From: Rhizobium rhizoryzae
GTDB lineage: Bacteria > Pseudomonadota > Alphaproteobacteria > Rhizobiales > Rhizobiaceae
Length of the DNA stretch: 64,000 nt
Direction: 5' to 3'
NCBI RefSeq assembly: GCF_011046895.1
Contig: NZ_CP049250.1
Span: 868,001-932,000 of the forward strand
The notes beneath the pieces were generated by a model. It had not been told where the DNA came from. It ran no database searches and worked only from the letters and a program-made list of their open reading frames with translations. A program made the translations under genes and the position numbers. Below, piece after piece: positions 19,507 through 28,816 of this stretch. How positions within the stretch are numbered: the first letter of the stretch is position 1; the number at the start of each line of letters is the position of its first letter.

Positions 19507-20367
19507 GTGAGCTTAGCAGCCAGGCAGGTTTCCCAGTCTCCGGATGACCGTTTAAGCAGGCGGAATTTCGATCGTCTGGCGAAGTTCATCTACAAATATA
19601 GCGGCATCAAGATGCCCGTTACCAAGGCGACCATGCTGGAGGGCCGGCTTCGAAAGCGCCTGCGCGTGTGCAATATCGCCACGTTCGACGACTATTGCGA
19701 TTATCTCTTCGACCATAACGGGCTGGAAAGAGAAGCAATCTTCCTCATCGACGCGGTGACGACCAACAAGACTGACTTCTTTCGTGAGCCAAAGCATTTC
19801 GAGTATCTCATCGACACGGCCCTGCCGGATCTCTTGAGAGATGTTCCGGGAAAGCTGAGGGTCTGGAGTGCTGCCTGCTCGATCGGTGCCGAGCCGTATA
19901 CGCTAGCCATGGTGCTTTCCGAAGCACTCGGATCACGTGACCCGAACCTGGATTACCAGATCATCGCCACCGATCTTTCCACGGAAGTGCTGGAGACAGC
20001 CCGGAAAGCGATCTATCCGGTGGGCATGGTTGATCCCGTACCCCATCATCTTCGACGGAAATACGTGCTGGATCATGTCGACCGGGACAGAGGAGAAGTC
20101 CGGATCGACGTATCGCTCCGTCGCAAGGTTGGCTTTGGACGTTTGAACCTGATGGATGAAGCCTATCCCGTCCGGGATTTGCAGCACATCATCTTCTGCC
20201 GGAATGTGCTGATCTATTTCGACAAGCCTACGCAAAAGCACGTCCTCTCCAACCTTTGCGATTGCTTAATTCCAGGGGGTTATCTTTTTATCGGCCACTC
20301 CGAATCTGCCACAGGGCTCGATCTGCCGATCAAGCAGGTCGCGAACACCATCTTCAAGCGAATCTGA
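19507..20367 (+). CDS. cheR: Chemoreceptor methyltransferase CheR
   Basis: A 286-residue SAM-dependent enzyme that methylates receptor glutamates. Features are the N-terminal helical domain, TNKTDFFREPKHFEYL, the SAM-binding segment RVWSAACSIGAEPYTLAM, and HIIFCRNVLIYFDKPTQ. The start is GTG with GGAG 7 bases upstream. It is 12 bases past cheW and 3 bases before cheB, so all are in one operon. Confidence 0.95.
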   Translation: MSLAARQVSQSPDDRLSRRNFDRLAKFIYKYSGIKMPVTKATMLEGRLRKRLRVCNIATFDDYCDYLFDHNGLEREAIFLIDAVTTNKTDFFREPKHFEYLIDTALPDLLRDVPGKLRVWSAACSIGAEPYTLAMVLSEALGSRDPNLDYQIIATDLSTEVLETARKAIYPVGMVDPVPHHLRRKYVLDHVDRDRGEVRIDVSLRRKVGFGRLNLMDEAYPVRDLQHIIFCRNVLIYFDKPTQKHVLSNLCDCLIPGGYLFIGHSESATGLDLPIKQVANTIFKRI

Positions 20368-20370
20368 CTG

Positions 20371-21456
20371 ATGAAGAAAAAGATCCGAGTTCTGATCGTC
20401 GACGACTCCGCCAGCATCCGGCAGACACTCACCAAGATCCTGTCCGAAGATGATGAAATCGAGGTGATCGGTGCGGCTACCGATCCGTTCATGGCAGCAC
20501 GAAAAATCCGAGATGAGATCCCGGATGTCATCACGCTTGATGTGGAGATGCCGCAGATGGACGGGATCACCTTCCTGCGCAAGCTGATGTCCCAGCATCC
20601 GATCCCGGTGGTCATGTGCTCCTCGCTGACCGAACAGGGCTCGGAGACCCTGATGCAGGCTCTGGAGGCAGGCGCAGTCGACATCATCCTGAAACCAAAG
20701 ATCGGCGCAGCCGATCAACTTGCCGAAAGCGCCGAGCGCGTCCGAACCGCCGTCAAGGGCGCCGCCCGGGCCCGGATGAACAAACTGAAGCGTTTCCGGA
20801 GCGAGGCTCCCAGCCCGGTCCAGGAAAAGCTGACTGCCGATGTAATCCTTCCACCGCCCACCGGGGGGGCGATGGCAAAAACGACCGAGATGGTCGTGTG
20901 CGTCGGTGCTTCCACCGGCGGCACGGAGGCGCTGCGCGAAATGCTGGAAACCTTACCTGCCAACGCGCCCGGCATCATCATCGTGCAGCATATGCCAGAG
21001 AAATTTACCGCGGCTTTCGCCAAGCGCCTCAACGGTTTATGCGAAGTCGAGGTGAAGGAAGCAGAGGATGGCGATCCGGTTCTGCGGGGTCATGTACTGA
21101 TTGCACCCGGCGACAAGCACATGCTGCTTGAGCGTCGTGGCGCACGTTACCATGTTTCTGTACGTACCGGTCCGCTTGTCAGCCGCCACCGACCATCCGT
21201 CGATGTTCTGTTTCGCTCCGCCGCCCGCGCCGCCGGCGCCAATGCCATGGGCGTGATCATGACCGGCATGGGAGACGATGGTGCCCGGGGAATGGAGGAA
21301 ATGCATCAAGCGGGTGCCTTTACGCTCGCCCAGGACGAGGCATCATCCGTCGTATTCGGCATGCCAAAGGAAGCTATCGCGCGCGGCGGCGTTGACCGTA
21401 TCGTGTCGCTTCAACAGATCGCACAGGAGATCATGGCAGCAGACCGGCGCCGGTGA
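20371..21456 (+). CDS. cheB: Chemotaxis methylesterase/deamidase CheB
   Basis: A 361-residue response-regulator enzyme that removes receptor methyl groups. The receiver domain (1-125) has D57 ([10 protein letters not shown]). The C-terminal esterase has the triad S181 (GASTGG), H207 (VQHMPE) and D303 (GMGDDGA). With cheR it gives the system a complete adaptation pathway; cheD is absent from the cluster. Confidence 0.95.
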   Translation: MKKKIRVLIVDDSASIRQTLTKILSEDDEIEVIGAATDPFMAARKIRDEIPDVITLDVEMPQMDGITFLRKLMSQHPIPVVMCSSLTEQGSETLMQALEAGAVDIILKPKIGAADQLAESAERVRTAVKGAARARMNKLKRFRSEAPSPVQEKLTADVILPPPTGGAMAKTTEMVVCVGASTGGTEALREMLETLPANAPGIIIVQHMPEKFTAAFAKRLNGLCEVEVKEAEDGDPVLRGHVLIAPGDKHMLLERRGARYHVSVRTGPLVSRHRPSVDVLFRSAARAAGANAMGVIMTGMGDDGARGMEEMHQAGAFTLAQDEASSVVFGMPKEAIARGGVDRIVSLQQIAQEIMAADRRR

Positions 21457-21604
21457 AATCTGGCTGCACGGACTGGATCAAACCTCTATTGTTTTAGTTG
21501 TTCATATACCGTTGATTAACCATGAAGACCGACAATGCAATCACACGATGAGCGTGCAGCAGCCGAGCGATGCAGCCTCATGATTTCATTGATCAGGATA
21601 GACC

Positions 21605-22300
21605 ATGTCCGTTATCACCTTTGCCAACACCAAGGGCGGCGCCGGTAAGACAACCGCCGTACTTTTGCTCGCTACAGAACTGGCACAGATGGGCCACCGG
21701 GTGACGGTTCTGGATGCCGATCCGCAGTACTGGATGTCGCGCTGGTACGATCTATCGCAGCCCGTCGCCCGCCTCAATGTCATCCCCTATGTCACGCAAT
21801 CCTCGATCGACCGCCATCTGCAGGAAGCCCGGAAGAAATCGGACTATGTTCTGATCGATCTTCCCGGTGCACGCAGCCCGCTTCTTGCCAAGGCAATCGG
21901 GCTTTCCGATCATGTGCTGATACCAATCCAAGGGTGTGCGATGGATGCGCAGGGCGGCGCACATGTTCTTGAGTTGCTGCAATACCTCGATGACAAGCTC
22001 GGACTGAAGGTGCCCCATTCCGTGATCCTCACCCGGGTCAATTCGATGGTAACGACGCGTGCACTCCTGGCCGTCAAAGGACTATTGGCCCAGAAGAACG
22101 TGGATGTTCTCAACGTTCCGATCATAGAGCGGTCGGCTTTCCGCGACGTCTTCGATTGCGGCGGCACACTTCACACCATGGATCTTGGTCGGATCAGCAA
22201 TCTGGACAAGGCACGTGAAAACGCTCGCCTCTATGCCGAGGATGTCATGCGGCGTGTTGCACGCACCCAACAGGCGGCAAAGTCACGCAACGCCGCCTGA
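21605..22300 (+). CDS. ParA/VirC1-like P-loop ATPase
   Basis: A 231-residue ParA-superfamily ATPase with the deviant Walker A KGGAGKTT (residues 10-17), signature lysines K10 and K15, DADPQ (about 38-42) and a switch-like DLPGA segment. It lacks a partner parB and an N-terminal DNA-binding domain, unlike plasmid ParA. The short form resembles VirC1 and orphan ParA-like positioning proteins. It follows cheB by 148 bases on the same strand. ParC and PpfA position chemotaxis arrays in other bacteria, so array positioning is a plausible role but inference. Confidence 0.85.
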   Translation: MSVITFANTKGGAGKTTAVLLLATELAQMGHRVTVLDADPQYWMSRWYDLSQPVARLNVIPYVTQSSIDRHLQEARKKSDYVLIDLPGARSPLLAKAIGLSDHVLIPIQGCAMDAQGGAHVLELLQYLDDKLGLKVPHSVILTRVNSMVTTRALLAVKGLLAQKNVDVLNVPIIERSAFRDVFDCGGTLHTMDLGRISNLDKARENARLYAEDVMRRVARTQQAAKSRNAA

Positions 22301-22312
22301 ATGGTTCGAAAA

Positions 22313-22462
22313 TCAGGATTTCGGCCCGTCGTCTTCCAGCACCCGCCAGGCCGCGCCATCCAGATCATCATACTGGCCGCTCTTCAGCGACCAGAGGAAC
22401 GCTGCAAGACCCAATCCACCCAAAGCCAGAGCGACCGGGATAAGATAAATCAGCATGTTCAT
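22313..22462 (-). CDS. fixS: cbb3 oxidase maturation protein FixS/CcoS
   Basis: A 49-residue single-pass membrane protein, starting MNMLIYLIPVALALGGLGLA and ending in LEDDGPKS after a conserved FLWSLKSGQYDDLDG stretch, the hallmark of CcoS. It works with the copper ATPase FixI in maturation of the cbb3 oxidase. Its ATG overlaps the fixI stop by four bases (ATGA). It converges on the ParA-like gene, with 12 bases between stops. Confidence 0.95.
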   Translation of the reverse strand: MNMLIYLIPVALALGGLGLAAFLWSLKSGQYDDLDGAAWRVLEDDGPKS

Positions 22463-24765
22463 GCTGCATGCACCTCTCTGGTTTGGCTCGTCGTCATCAC
22501 AGCCTGCCGAGGAGCCGAATTAGCCCGTGATCTGACGATTCCATTGAGACGCAGAGCATTAGCCACAACGATCAGCGATGATGTGGACATTGCTATCGAG
22601 GCAATAAGCGGTGTTGCATAACCGGCAATGGCGATCGGAACGGCGATGACGTTATAGCCAATTGCCAAGGCGAAGTTTTCTCGAATGAGGCGACCGGCTT
22701 GCTTCGAGATGCTGATCGCCGTCGGTACCGCATCCAGCCCCTCGTGCATGAAAACGAAGTCGGCGGCTTGCCTTCCAACGTCAGCTGCGGTTGCAGGTGC
22801 CATTGACACGTAGGCTGTCCTGAGAGCTGGCGCATCGTTGATGCCGTCACCGACCATCAGCGTTTTTGTGCCGGTTTGTGTGAGTTCTGCGAGGGCTTCG
22901 CACTTGTCACGCGGCGTCAGTTCAGCCCGCCAGGCGTCAATGTCCAGATGATCGGCCACCCGAGCCACAGCGCTTTCCCGATCACCGGACAAAAGCATCA
23001 GTTCGTGATCGTGCTGCTTCAGAGCCTCGATTGCCTCGCGCGCATTGGAACGAAGCATATCCTCAAACAGGAATGTCGCGAGTTCCTGTCCTTCCAGCGA
23101 CAGGACAACCTCTGAGAATCCTCCTGTGTCAATCTCGGGAGAGGCAGGCGAGGCAAATGTACGACGGCCCAGTCGGTAGGTCCCGTCCGGCGTTTCTGCT
23201 TGGATCCCCTGCCCCGCCAGTTCCTCGACACCGTCAAAAGCCAGAACAGGCCCAACATGACTAGCGTGGATCGCTTGCGAGAGGGGATGTCGCGAATGGA
23301 CGGCCAGCGATGCTGCCATTGCCACGTGTGCGGGTTTTCCTCGACTCGAAACGAGGCGTGGCTTGCCCAGGGTCAGTGTTCCCGTCTTGTCGAAGACAAT
23401 CGTTTCGACCTCGGCGAGACGCTCCATTGCCGAGCCGTCCTTCACCATGATCCCGTGTTTGAAAAGGCGTCCGGCCGCGACCACCTGAACCACAGGCACA
23501 GCAAGGCCGAGCGCACAGGGGCAGGTGATGATCAGAACGGCAATGGCGATCAGCAGCGCCTGTTTCCAGTCACCACCGAAAATGCCCCAGCCCAGAAAGG
23601 TTGCAAGCGCCAGAACATGCACGCAAGGGGCATAGATCTGGGCAGCACGATCGGCAATGCGCCGGTAATGTGCCTTGCCACCTTCAGCTGCTTCCATGAG
23701 CCCGATGATCTCGGACAAGAACGATTGGCGCGCTGACGCCGTCGCCTCGATCACGAGAGCGCCTGTCAAGTTCATGGTGCCCGCCTGGACGCTGGCCCCG
23801 GGGCCAACCGGGCACGGATCAGACTCGCCGTTGACGATGGAGCGGTCGACATCGCTGCTGCCCTGTTTGATAATCCCGTCGACTGGCAATCGATCACCGG
23901 CAGAGATTGCGATACGATCGCCCGGCTTCACTTCATCAAGCGGACGATATTCACGCGAGCCGTCCTGCTGAATGACCATGGCGCCCCGCGGAGACAGACG
24001 TGCAAGGCCGACGATGGCGGAGCGGGCACGATCACGCATGATATGATCGAGAGTGCGGCCGATCAGCAGAAAAAACAGGAGCGAGGCGGTTGCGTCAAAC
24101 CATGCATGTTCGCCATGATTGATCGTTTCCCACAGGGAGACAGCATAGGACAAGGATATTGCCAGCGCGATCGGCACGTCCATGTTCGTGCGTCCGTGCC
24201 GGAGCGCAGCCCAGGCTGACTGATAGAAGAAGCGTCCCCCGTAGATCAGCGCGGGTGCTGCGATGAAGGCCGAGATCCAGTGAAACAGATCACGCGTCGC
24301 CGCCTCTGCTCCGGACCAGACAGAGACGGAAAGCAACATGATGTTGGCCGCGGCAAAGCCTGTGACTGCAACACCGCGGAGAAGCTGGGACCTGATCTCA
24401 TCGTCTCCCTCGAGCTCTGCGGAGAAGAGGTGAGATTCGTAACCGGTTCGCTTCCAGATGGCCGCCGGGAAGGATCGCGGATCCGTTTCTTGCCCGGCTA
24501 CTTCGGCGGTCGCAGTCCAGACAATCGAAACCCGCCGCGTTGAAAGATTGACGCGCGCCCTGCGAATGCCTGGAACGTCACGCAAGGCCTGTTCTACCGC
24601 TGTGATGCAGGCACCGCAGTGGACGCCCGGAACGCTGAGATCCAGTTGACGGAAGCCATCGCCGACATCCCGGCTTGCCAGCCTCAGTTCTTCGGAAGAG
24701 GGAAATGTGTGTGAGGCGCCGGCCAGTTCAAGCGCGGCCTCGGTACCGGGCGCGCAGCAGCTCAT
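22459..24765 (-). CDS. fixI: Copper-translocating P-type ATPase FixI/CcoI
   Basis: A 768-residue P1B ATPase that exports Cu from the cytosol toward the CcoN subunit. It has an N-terminal heavy-metal domain with GVHCGAC (about 47-53), eight membrane helices including the ion-binding CPC motif (TCPCALGLAVP), the phosphorylation site DKTGTLT and the hinge GDGINDAPAL. A Cys-Cys pair also sits at residues 3-4. It overlaps fixH and fixS by four bases each. Confidence 0.96.
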   Translation of the reverse strand: MSCCAPGTEAALELAGASHTFPSSEELRLASRDVGDGFRQLDLSVPGVHCGACITAVEQALRDVPGIRRARVNLSTRRVSIVWTATAEVAGQETDPRSFPAAIWKRTGYESHLFSAELEGDDEIRSQLLRGVAVTGFAAANIMLLSVSVWSGAEAATRDLFHWISAFIAAPALIYGGRFFYQSAWAALRHGRTNMDVPIALAISLSYAVSLWETINHGEHAWFDATASLLFFLLIGRTLDHIMRDRARSAIVGLARLSPRGAMVIQQDGSREYRPLDEVKPGDRIAISAGDRLPVDGIIKQGSSDVDRSIVNGESDPCPVGPGASVQAGTMNLTGALVIEATASARQSFLSEIIGLMEAAEGGKAHYRRIADRAAQIYAPCVHVLALATFLGWGIFGGDWKQALLIAIAVLIITCPCALGLAVPVVQVVAAGRLFKHGIMVKDGSAMERLAEVETIVFDKTGTLTLGKPRLVSSRGKPAHVAMAASLAVHSRHPLSQAIHASHVGPVLAFDGVEELAGQGIQAETPDGTYRLGRRTFASPASPEIDTGGFSEVVLSLEGQELATFLFEDMLRSNAREAIEALKQHDHELMLLSGDRESAVARVADHLDIDAWRAELTPRDKCEALAELTQTGTKTLMVGDGINDAPALRTAYVSMAPATAADVGRQAADFVFMHEGLDAVPTAISISKQAGRLIRENFALAIGYNVIAVPIAIAGYATPLIASIAMSTSSLIVVANALRLNGIVRSRANSAPRQAVMTTSQTREVHAA

Positions 24766-25256
24766 CTTGCCTCTCCCATGACGGCAATCCGCTGCGAATG
24801 GTGGAGGATGCGGCTTCCATCTTTCAGGGCACTGATATCAACGATCCAGTGGCCCGCCTGTACGGTTCGTTCCACAGCGTATACACCTCTGCCCAATGGC
24901 TGAAGTGTCTCTCTGAAATCCTGATGGTCGCCCACGGGCCTCTTGAAGATCGCAAAGACCTCATCTGCAAAGACCGGCTGGCCTTTGGCATCGGTGATCA
25001 GGATCTCGATCTTCGAGGGTGTGACAGAGAGTACATCTGTTATGCCTGACGCATTCAGCTGTTTTGCTTCATTGACCTTCGCGTTGAACTGCTGGCTCGC
25101 GACATAGGTGTTTTCGACGACGAGCCCGCTCCATGAATGGACGGCCTGATAGGCCATGTAGAAGTTCACCGATATGATCGTACCGAAAAAGAGTCCGATC
25201 ACTCCCAGCATATGCCAGCCTGTAAAGGTGAAGCTGCCTGCATCGCGCGTTGTCAT
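24762..25256 (-). CDS. fixH: FixH/CcoH cbb3 assembly protein
   Basis: A 164-residue protein with one N-terminal membrane anchor (about residues 15-37: MLGVIGLFFGTIISVNFYMA) and a periplasmic domain containing NTYVASQQFNAKVNEAK. It is needed for assembly of the cbb3 oxidase. It overlaps fixG upstream and fixI downstream by four bases. Confidence 0.94.
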   Translation of the reverse strand: MTTRDAGSFTFTGWHMLGVIGLFFGTIISVNFYMAYQAVHSWSGLVVENTYVASQQFNAKVNEAKQLNASGITDVLSVTPSKIEILITDAKGQPVFADEVFAIFKRPVGDHQDFRETLQPLGRGVYAVERTVQAGHWIVDISALKDGSRILHHSQRIAVMGEAR

Positions 25257-26833
25257 TTGCTGGCTCCCGGGGTGTTGAAGTTTGCGTGGTAAATATCCGT
25301 CTCGCCGCTGGCGCGGTCTTCCAGGACGAAGTTGAAGCCTTCTCTCGGATCAAAGATCGCCTTCTTGGGCAAAGTGACGAAGACCTTGAGTGGCGTTGCC
25401 TTGTCCGGATCCAGCGGAATGGCGAAGACGCGGTCCGCATAATCGGTCGAGATTTCGGGGATCTTCATTTCCGCGCCCGGCAATCCCTGTAGCGACAGAA
25501 ATACCGTGCGGCGCTCTGGGATCATATTCAGGAGGCGCACCGTGTAGCCGTTGCGGATCGAACCGTCCGATTCGAGAACAAATTGGGGGTTGCGGTCATG
25601 GAGGACGTTGATCTCCAGCCGATCGCGGCTGAGCAAGGCGACCAGCAGGGCAAGCCCTACCGCACTCCAGACCCCCATATAGAGAAGCGTGCGAAGACGA
25701 AGCAGGATCTTCCAGTCGAAGTGCCGGATCTGATCGACAAAGCTTCCGTCGGACTTGCGTACACGGTTCGGATCGATGCTCGAGCGCCCGCCATCAGTCG
25801 CCAGCGCCATGTTGGACTGATATTCATTCAATGTGGCATAGGCGATCAAACCACGTTCACGTCCGAGCTTGTCCATCACGTTGTCGCAGGCATCGATGCA
25901 CAAAGCGCAGGTGATACATTCGAATTGCTGGCCATCGCGAATATCGATACCCATGGGACAGACGGCGACGCAGGCGTTGCAATCGACGCAATCGCCAACG
26001 GCTCGCTCTTCCGCGACCGCCTTCTTCGCGCTCTTGCCGCGCGGCTCGCCCCGCCAGTCATTATAGGTCACGACCAGCGAATTATCATCCAGCATGGCCC
26101 CCTGGATGCGGGGCCAGGGACACATGTAGATGCAGACCTGCTCGCGCATCAGCCCGCCCAGCACATAGGTCGTGGCTGTAAGGATCGCGACTGTGGAATA
26201 AGCGACGAAAGCTGCATGGCCGGTGACGAAATCAAAGGCAAGCGAAGGTGCATCGGCGAAATAGAAGATCCAGGCGCCGCCTGTTGCAATGGCAATGAGA
26301 AGCCATGCCGCATGCTTGACAGTGCGCTTGGCCAGCTTTTGCGCGCTCCAGGGTGACGCATCCAGCTTTATGCGCGCGTTCCGGTCGCCTTCGACAAAGC
26401 GTTCGACAGCCAGAAAGAGATCGACCCACACCGTTTGAGGACAGGCATAGCCGCACCAGGCGCGACCGACCGCAGACGTCACGAGAAAAAGGCCAAAGCC
26501 TGCCATGACCAGCAGACCGGCAACGAAGAAAAACTCCTGCGGCCAGATCTCGATCATGAAGAAATAGAAGCGACGATTGGCCAGATCCACCAGCACCGCC
26601 TGATCAGGGGCGAAGGGCCCTCTGTCCCACCGTATCCAGGGCGTCAGATAATAGATCCCCAACGTGATCAGCATGACCAGCCATTTGAAGCGCCGGAAGC
26701 GACCTTTGATTTCCTTGGGAAAAATCTTTTTCTGGGCTTCGTAGAGCGGCTCGTGAGGCGGCGGCGCAGCGGGGCGCTTCTCGTCCTCTGTCTTCTTCCG
26801 GTCTTTGGTGGATGGGGCTGTGTAAAGGTTCAT
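25253..26833 (-). CDS. fixG: Membrane-bound ferredoxin-like protein FixG/CcoG
   Basis: A 526-residue polytopic protein that reduces Cu(II) during cbb3 assembly in characterised relatives. About five membrane helices surround a CGYACPQ motif. A cytosolic bacterial ferredoxin domain has two 4Fe-4S cysteine clusters (CVDCNACVAVCPMG and CITCALCIDACD). The C-terminal domain is immunoglobulin-like. The start at 26833 (MNLYTAPSTK) is chosen; 33 upstream in-frame codons run through the FixK box and lack similarity. First gene of fixGHIS. Confidence 0.94.
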   Translation of the reverse strand: MNLYTAPSTKDRKKTEDEKRPAAPPPHEPLYEAQKKIFPKEIKGRFRRFKWLVMLITLGIYYLTPWIRWDRGPFAPDQAVLVDLANRRFYFFMIEIWPQEFFFVAGLLVMAGFGLFLVTSAVGRAWCGYACPQTVWVDLFLAVERFVEGDRNARIKLDASPWSAQKLAKRTVKHAAWLLIAIATGGAWIFYFADAPSLAFDFVTGHAAFVAYSTVAILTATTYVLGGLMREQVCIYMCPWPRIQGAMLDDNSLVVTYNDWRGEPRGKSAKKAVAEERAVGDCVDCNACVAVCPMGIDIRDGQQFECITCALCIDACDNVMDKLGRERGLIAYATLNEYQSNMALATDGGRSSIDPNRVRKSDGSFVDQIRHFDWKILLRLRTLLYMGVWSAVGLALLVALLSRDRLEINVLHDRNPQFVLESDGSIRNGYTVRLLNMIPERRTVFLSLQGLPGAEMKIPEISTDYADRVFAIPLDPDKATPLKVFVTLPKKAIFDPREGFNFVLEDRASGETDIYHANFNTPGASK

Positions 26834-26888
26834 GGCAAGGATCCAGTATGATCTCCCAGCCTTTTCGCACCGGATGCGACAGCATACC

Positions 26889-26902
26889 TTGATATAGGTC
26901 AA
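26889..26902. promoter_or_regulatory. FixK/FNR box upstream of fixGHIS
   Basis: TTGAT-atag-GTCAA matches the TTGAT-N4-ATCAA consensus at 9 of 10 positions. It lies 56 bases before the fixG start, implying low-oxygen induction separate from fixNOQP. Confidence 0.75.
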
Positions 26903-26964
26903 GAATGGATCCGCCGCGCCGCGATGTCGCACCGCTATGGAAACCAGCCCGTTCGGCGAAACTG

Positions 26965-26994
26965 AAAAAAGCCGCCTCTTGTTGAAGAGACGGC
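26965..26994 (-). terminator. Terminator of fixNOQP
   Basis: On the reverse strand the stem GCCGTCTCTT / AAGAGGCGGC has one mismatch and a 4-base loop; it is followed by TTTTTT. It separates fixNOQP from fixGHIS. Confidence 0.88.
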
Positions 26995-27040
26995 TCTAAT
27001 TCAGGACGAGTGTTGAACTCAGGTTCCGTCCGGGAGATCG

Positions 27041-27904
27041 TTATTCGCCGCCACCGAGCGAATGAATGTAGACTGCCAGCTCCTTCACAGTCGTATCGCC
27101 GAGGCGCGCTGTCCAGGCTGGCATGACTCCATGTTTGGGCTGGCGAATCTGGGCGATGATCTGCTCCTCACCCCTGACCTTCAGCCAGATGGCATCGGCA
27201 AGGTTTGGGGCTCCGAATTCGCGGTTACCCTTGGCATCCTGGCCGTGGCAGGAAGCGCAATTGTCTGCGAACAGCTGCTTGCCGGGTTCAACGAGTGCGG
27301 CATTGTGCGGCTTTTCGGTCAGGCTCACGACATAAGCCGCCACCTGTTTGATCTCATCCGGCTTCAGAATATCGCCAAAGGCTGGCATTTCGGATGCCCT
27401 TGTTTCGGCATCATCCTGGAAGCGGATACCGTGCGAGATCGTCTGATGGATCTGCTCGATGTTTCCACCCCACAGCCAGTCGTCATCGTTGAGGTTCGGA
27501 TAGCCAGCTCCACCGGCCGCACCCGAGCCATGGCACTGGACGCAGTTGACCTTGAAGGCCGCGGCACCGGCAGCGGTCGCGAACTTGGTCAGCTGCGGAT
27601 CGGCGAGAATCTCCTGCACGGACGAGTCTGCGATCTTCTGCAGCATTTCGCCCTGCGCCTCTTTCGCAGCGACGATTTCAGCTGCAACTTCGGCCCGGCT
27701 GGAATAGCCCCATATTCCCGGCGTCGCGCTGGTGAGCAAAGGCCAGGCCGGATACAGGATCATGTAGACGATAGCCCAGACAATCGTGCCGTAGAAGAAC
27801 CAGAGCCACCAGCGTGGCAACGGATTGTTCAGCTCGCGGATGCCGTCCCACTCATGGCCGGTGGTTTCGACGCCGCTGATCTCATCGATATGTTTGTCTG
27901 CCAT
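27041..27904 (-). CDS. fixP: cbb3 oxidase diheme subunit FixP/CcoP
   Basis: A 287-residue membrane-anchored cytochrome c. It has an N-terminal hairpin anchor (about 32-60) and two heme c motifs, CVQCH and CASCH, each with a downstream axial Met (MPAFGD and MPAWTARL). It passes electrons to FixO/FixN. The start is ATG 27904, with AGGAGG 8 bases upstream. It begins 2 bases after the fixQ stop. Confidence 0.96.
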   Translation of the reverse strand: MADKHIDEISGVETTGHEWDGIRELNNPLPRWWLWFFYGTIVWAIVYMILYPAWPLLTSATPGIWGYSSRAEVAAEIVAAKEAQGEMLQKIADSSVQEILADPQLTKFATAAGAAAFKVNCVQCHGSGAAGGAGYPNLNDDDWLWGGNIEQIHQTISHGIRFQDDAETRASEMPAFGDILKPDEIKQVAAYVVSLTEKPHNAALVEPGKQLFADNCASCHGQDAKGNREFGAPNLADAIWLKVRGEEQIIAQIRQPKHGVMPAWTARLGDTTVKELAVYIHSLGGGE

Positions 27905-27906
27905 GA

Positions 27907-28059
27907 TCAATCCTCCTTCAGAGGGATGCTTGCGGCGTCTTGAGCCGAGCGCTTTGCGCCTGGGCGCAGAACGAACAGGACCGAGCCGACAAAAAACAGA
28001 GCCATCGCCAGGAGACCCCAGCTATCGGCGAAGTGGCGCATTGCCGTGTAGACTTCCAT
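27907..28059 (-). CDS. fixQ: cbb3 oxidase small subunit FixQ/CcoQ
   Basis: A 50-residue single-span protein: MEVYTAMRHFADSWGLLAM at the start, FVGSVLFVLRPGAKR after the helix and a charged end KEED. Length, helix and position between fixO and fixP identify CcoQ, which stabilises the oxidase complex. GAGGAGGG lies just upstream of the ATG. Confidence 0.95.
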   Translation of the reverse strand: MEVYTAMRHFADSWGLLAMALFFVGSVLFVLRPGAKRSAQDAASIPLKED

Positions 28060-28072
28060 GGATCAGCCCTCC

Positions 28073-28804
28073 TCAACGATAACCAGTGGCGTCGTCATAG
28101 GTCGTGAAATCGACCAACGTGCCGAGCATCTGGAGATAGGCAACCAGAGCATCCATTTCGGTAAGCTGAGCCGGGTTGCCGTCGAAATCGCCAACCTTGG
28201 CTTTTGGATAGCGAGCCAGAAGACCCGCCGTATCGGCGTTCGGATCAGCCTGCGCTGCAAGGTCTGCCTTGGCGTTCTGCAACATTTCTTCCGAATACGG
28301 GACGCCGACCAACGCGTTTGCCTTCAGATCCATGGTGACATCAGTCACCTTGAGCTGCGTTTCCTTCAGGAAGGCATAGCCGGGCATGACCGATTCCGGC
28401 ACAACATCGCGCGGACGGGTGAGGTGCTGGACGTGCCATTCGTTGGAATAACGATCACCGACGCGTGCAAGATCCGGACCGGTTCGCTTGGAGCCCCACT
28501 GGAAGGGGTGGTCGTACATGCTTTCCGCGGCAAGCGAATAGTGGCCGTAGCGCTCGACCTCGTCGCGGAAGGGACGGATCATCTGGCTGTGACAGACGTA
28601 GCAACCTTCGCGGATATAGATATTGCGACCCGCCAGCTCGAGCGGCGAGTAGGGGCGCATGCCCTCCACCTTCTCGATCGTATTTTGCAGGTAGAAAAGC
28701 GGTGCGATTTCCACGATACCGCCAATCGAGACGACGAGAAGCGAGCCGACCAGAAGCAGGGTCGCATTGCGCTCGATAAACTGGTGTTTCTCCATAATGG
28801 ACAT
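28073..28804 (-). CDS. fixO: cbb3 oxidase monoheme subunit FixO/CcoO
   Basis: A 243-residue membrane-anchored cytochrome c with an N-terminal helix (about 15-38) and one heme motif, CYVCH. The start ATG at 28804 has AAGGAG 8 bases upstream; a GTG three codons earlier would abut that site. It is 12 bases downstream of fixN. Confidence 0.96.
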   Translation of the reverse strand: MSIMEKHQFIERNATLLLVGSLLVVSIGGIVEIAPLFYLQNTIEKVEGMRPYSPLELAGRNIYIREGCYVCHSQMIRPFRDEVERYGHYSLAAESMYDHPFQWGSKRTGPDLARVGDRYSNEWHVQHLTRPRDVVPESVMPGYAFLKETQLKVTDVTMDLKANALVGVPYSEEMLQNAKADLAAQADPNADTAGLLARYPKAKVGDFDGNPAQLTEMDALVAYLQMLGTLVDFTTYDDATGYR

Positions 28805-28816
28805 GGGATCCACTCC

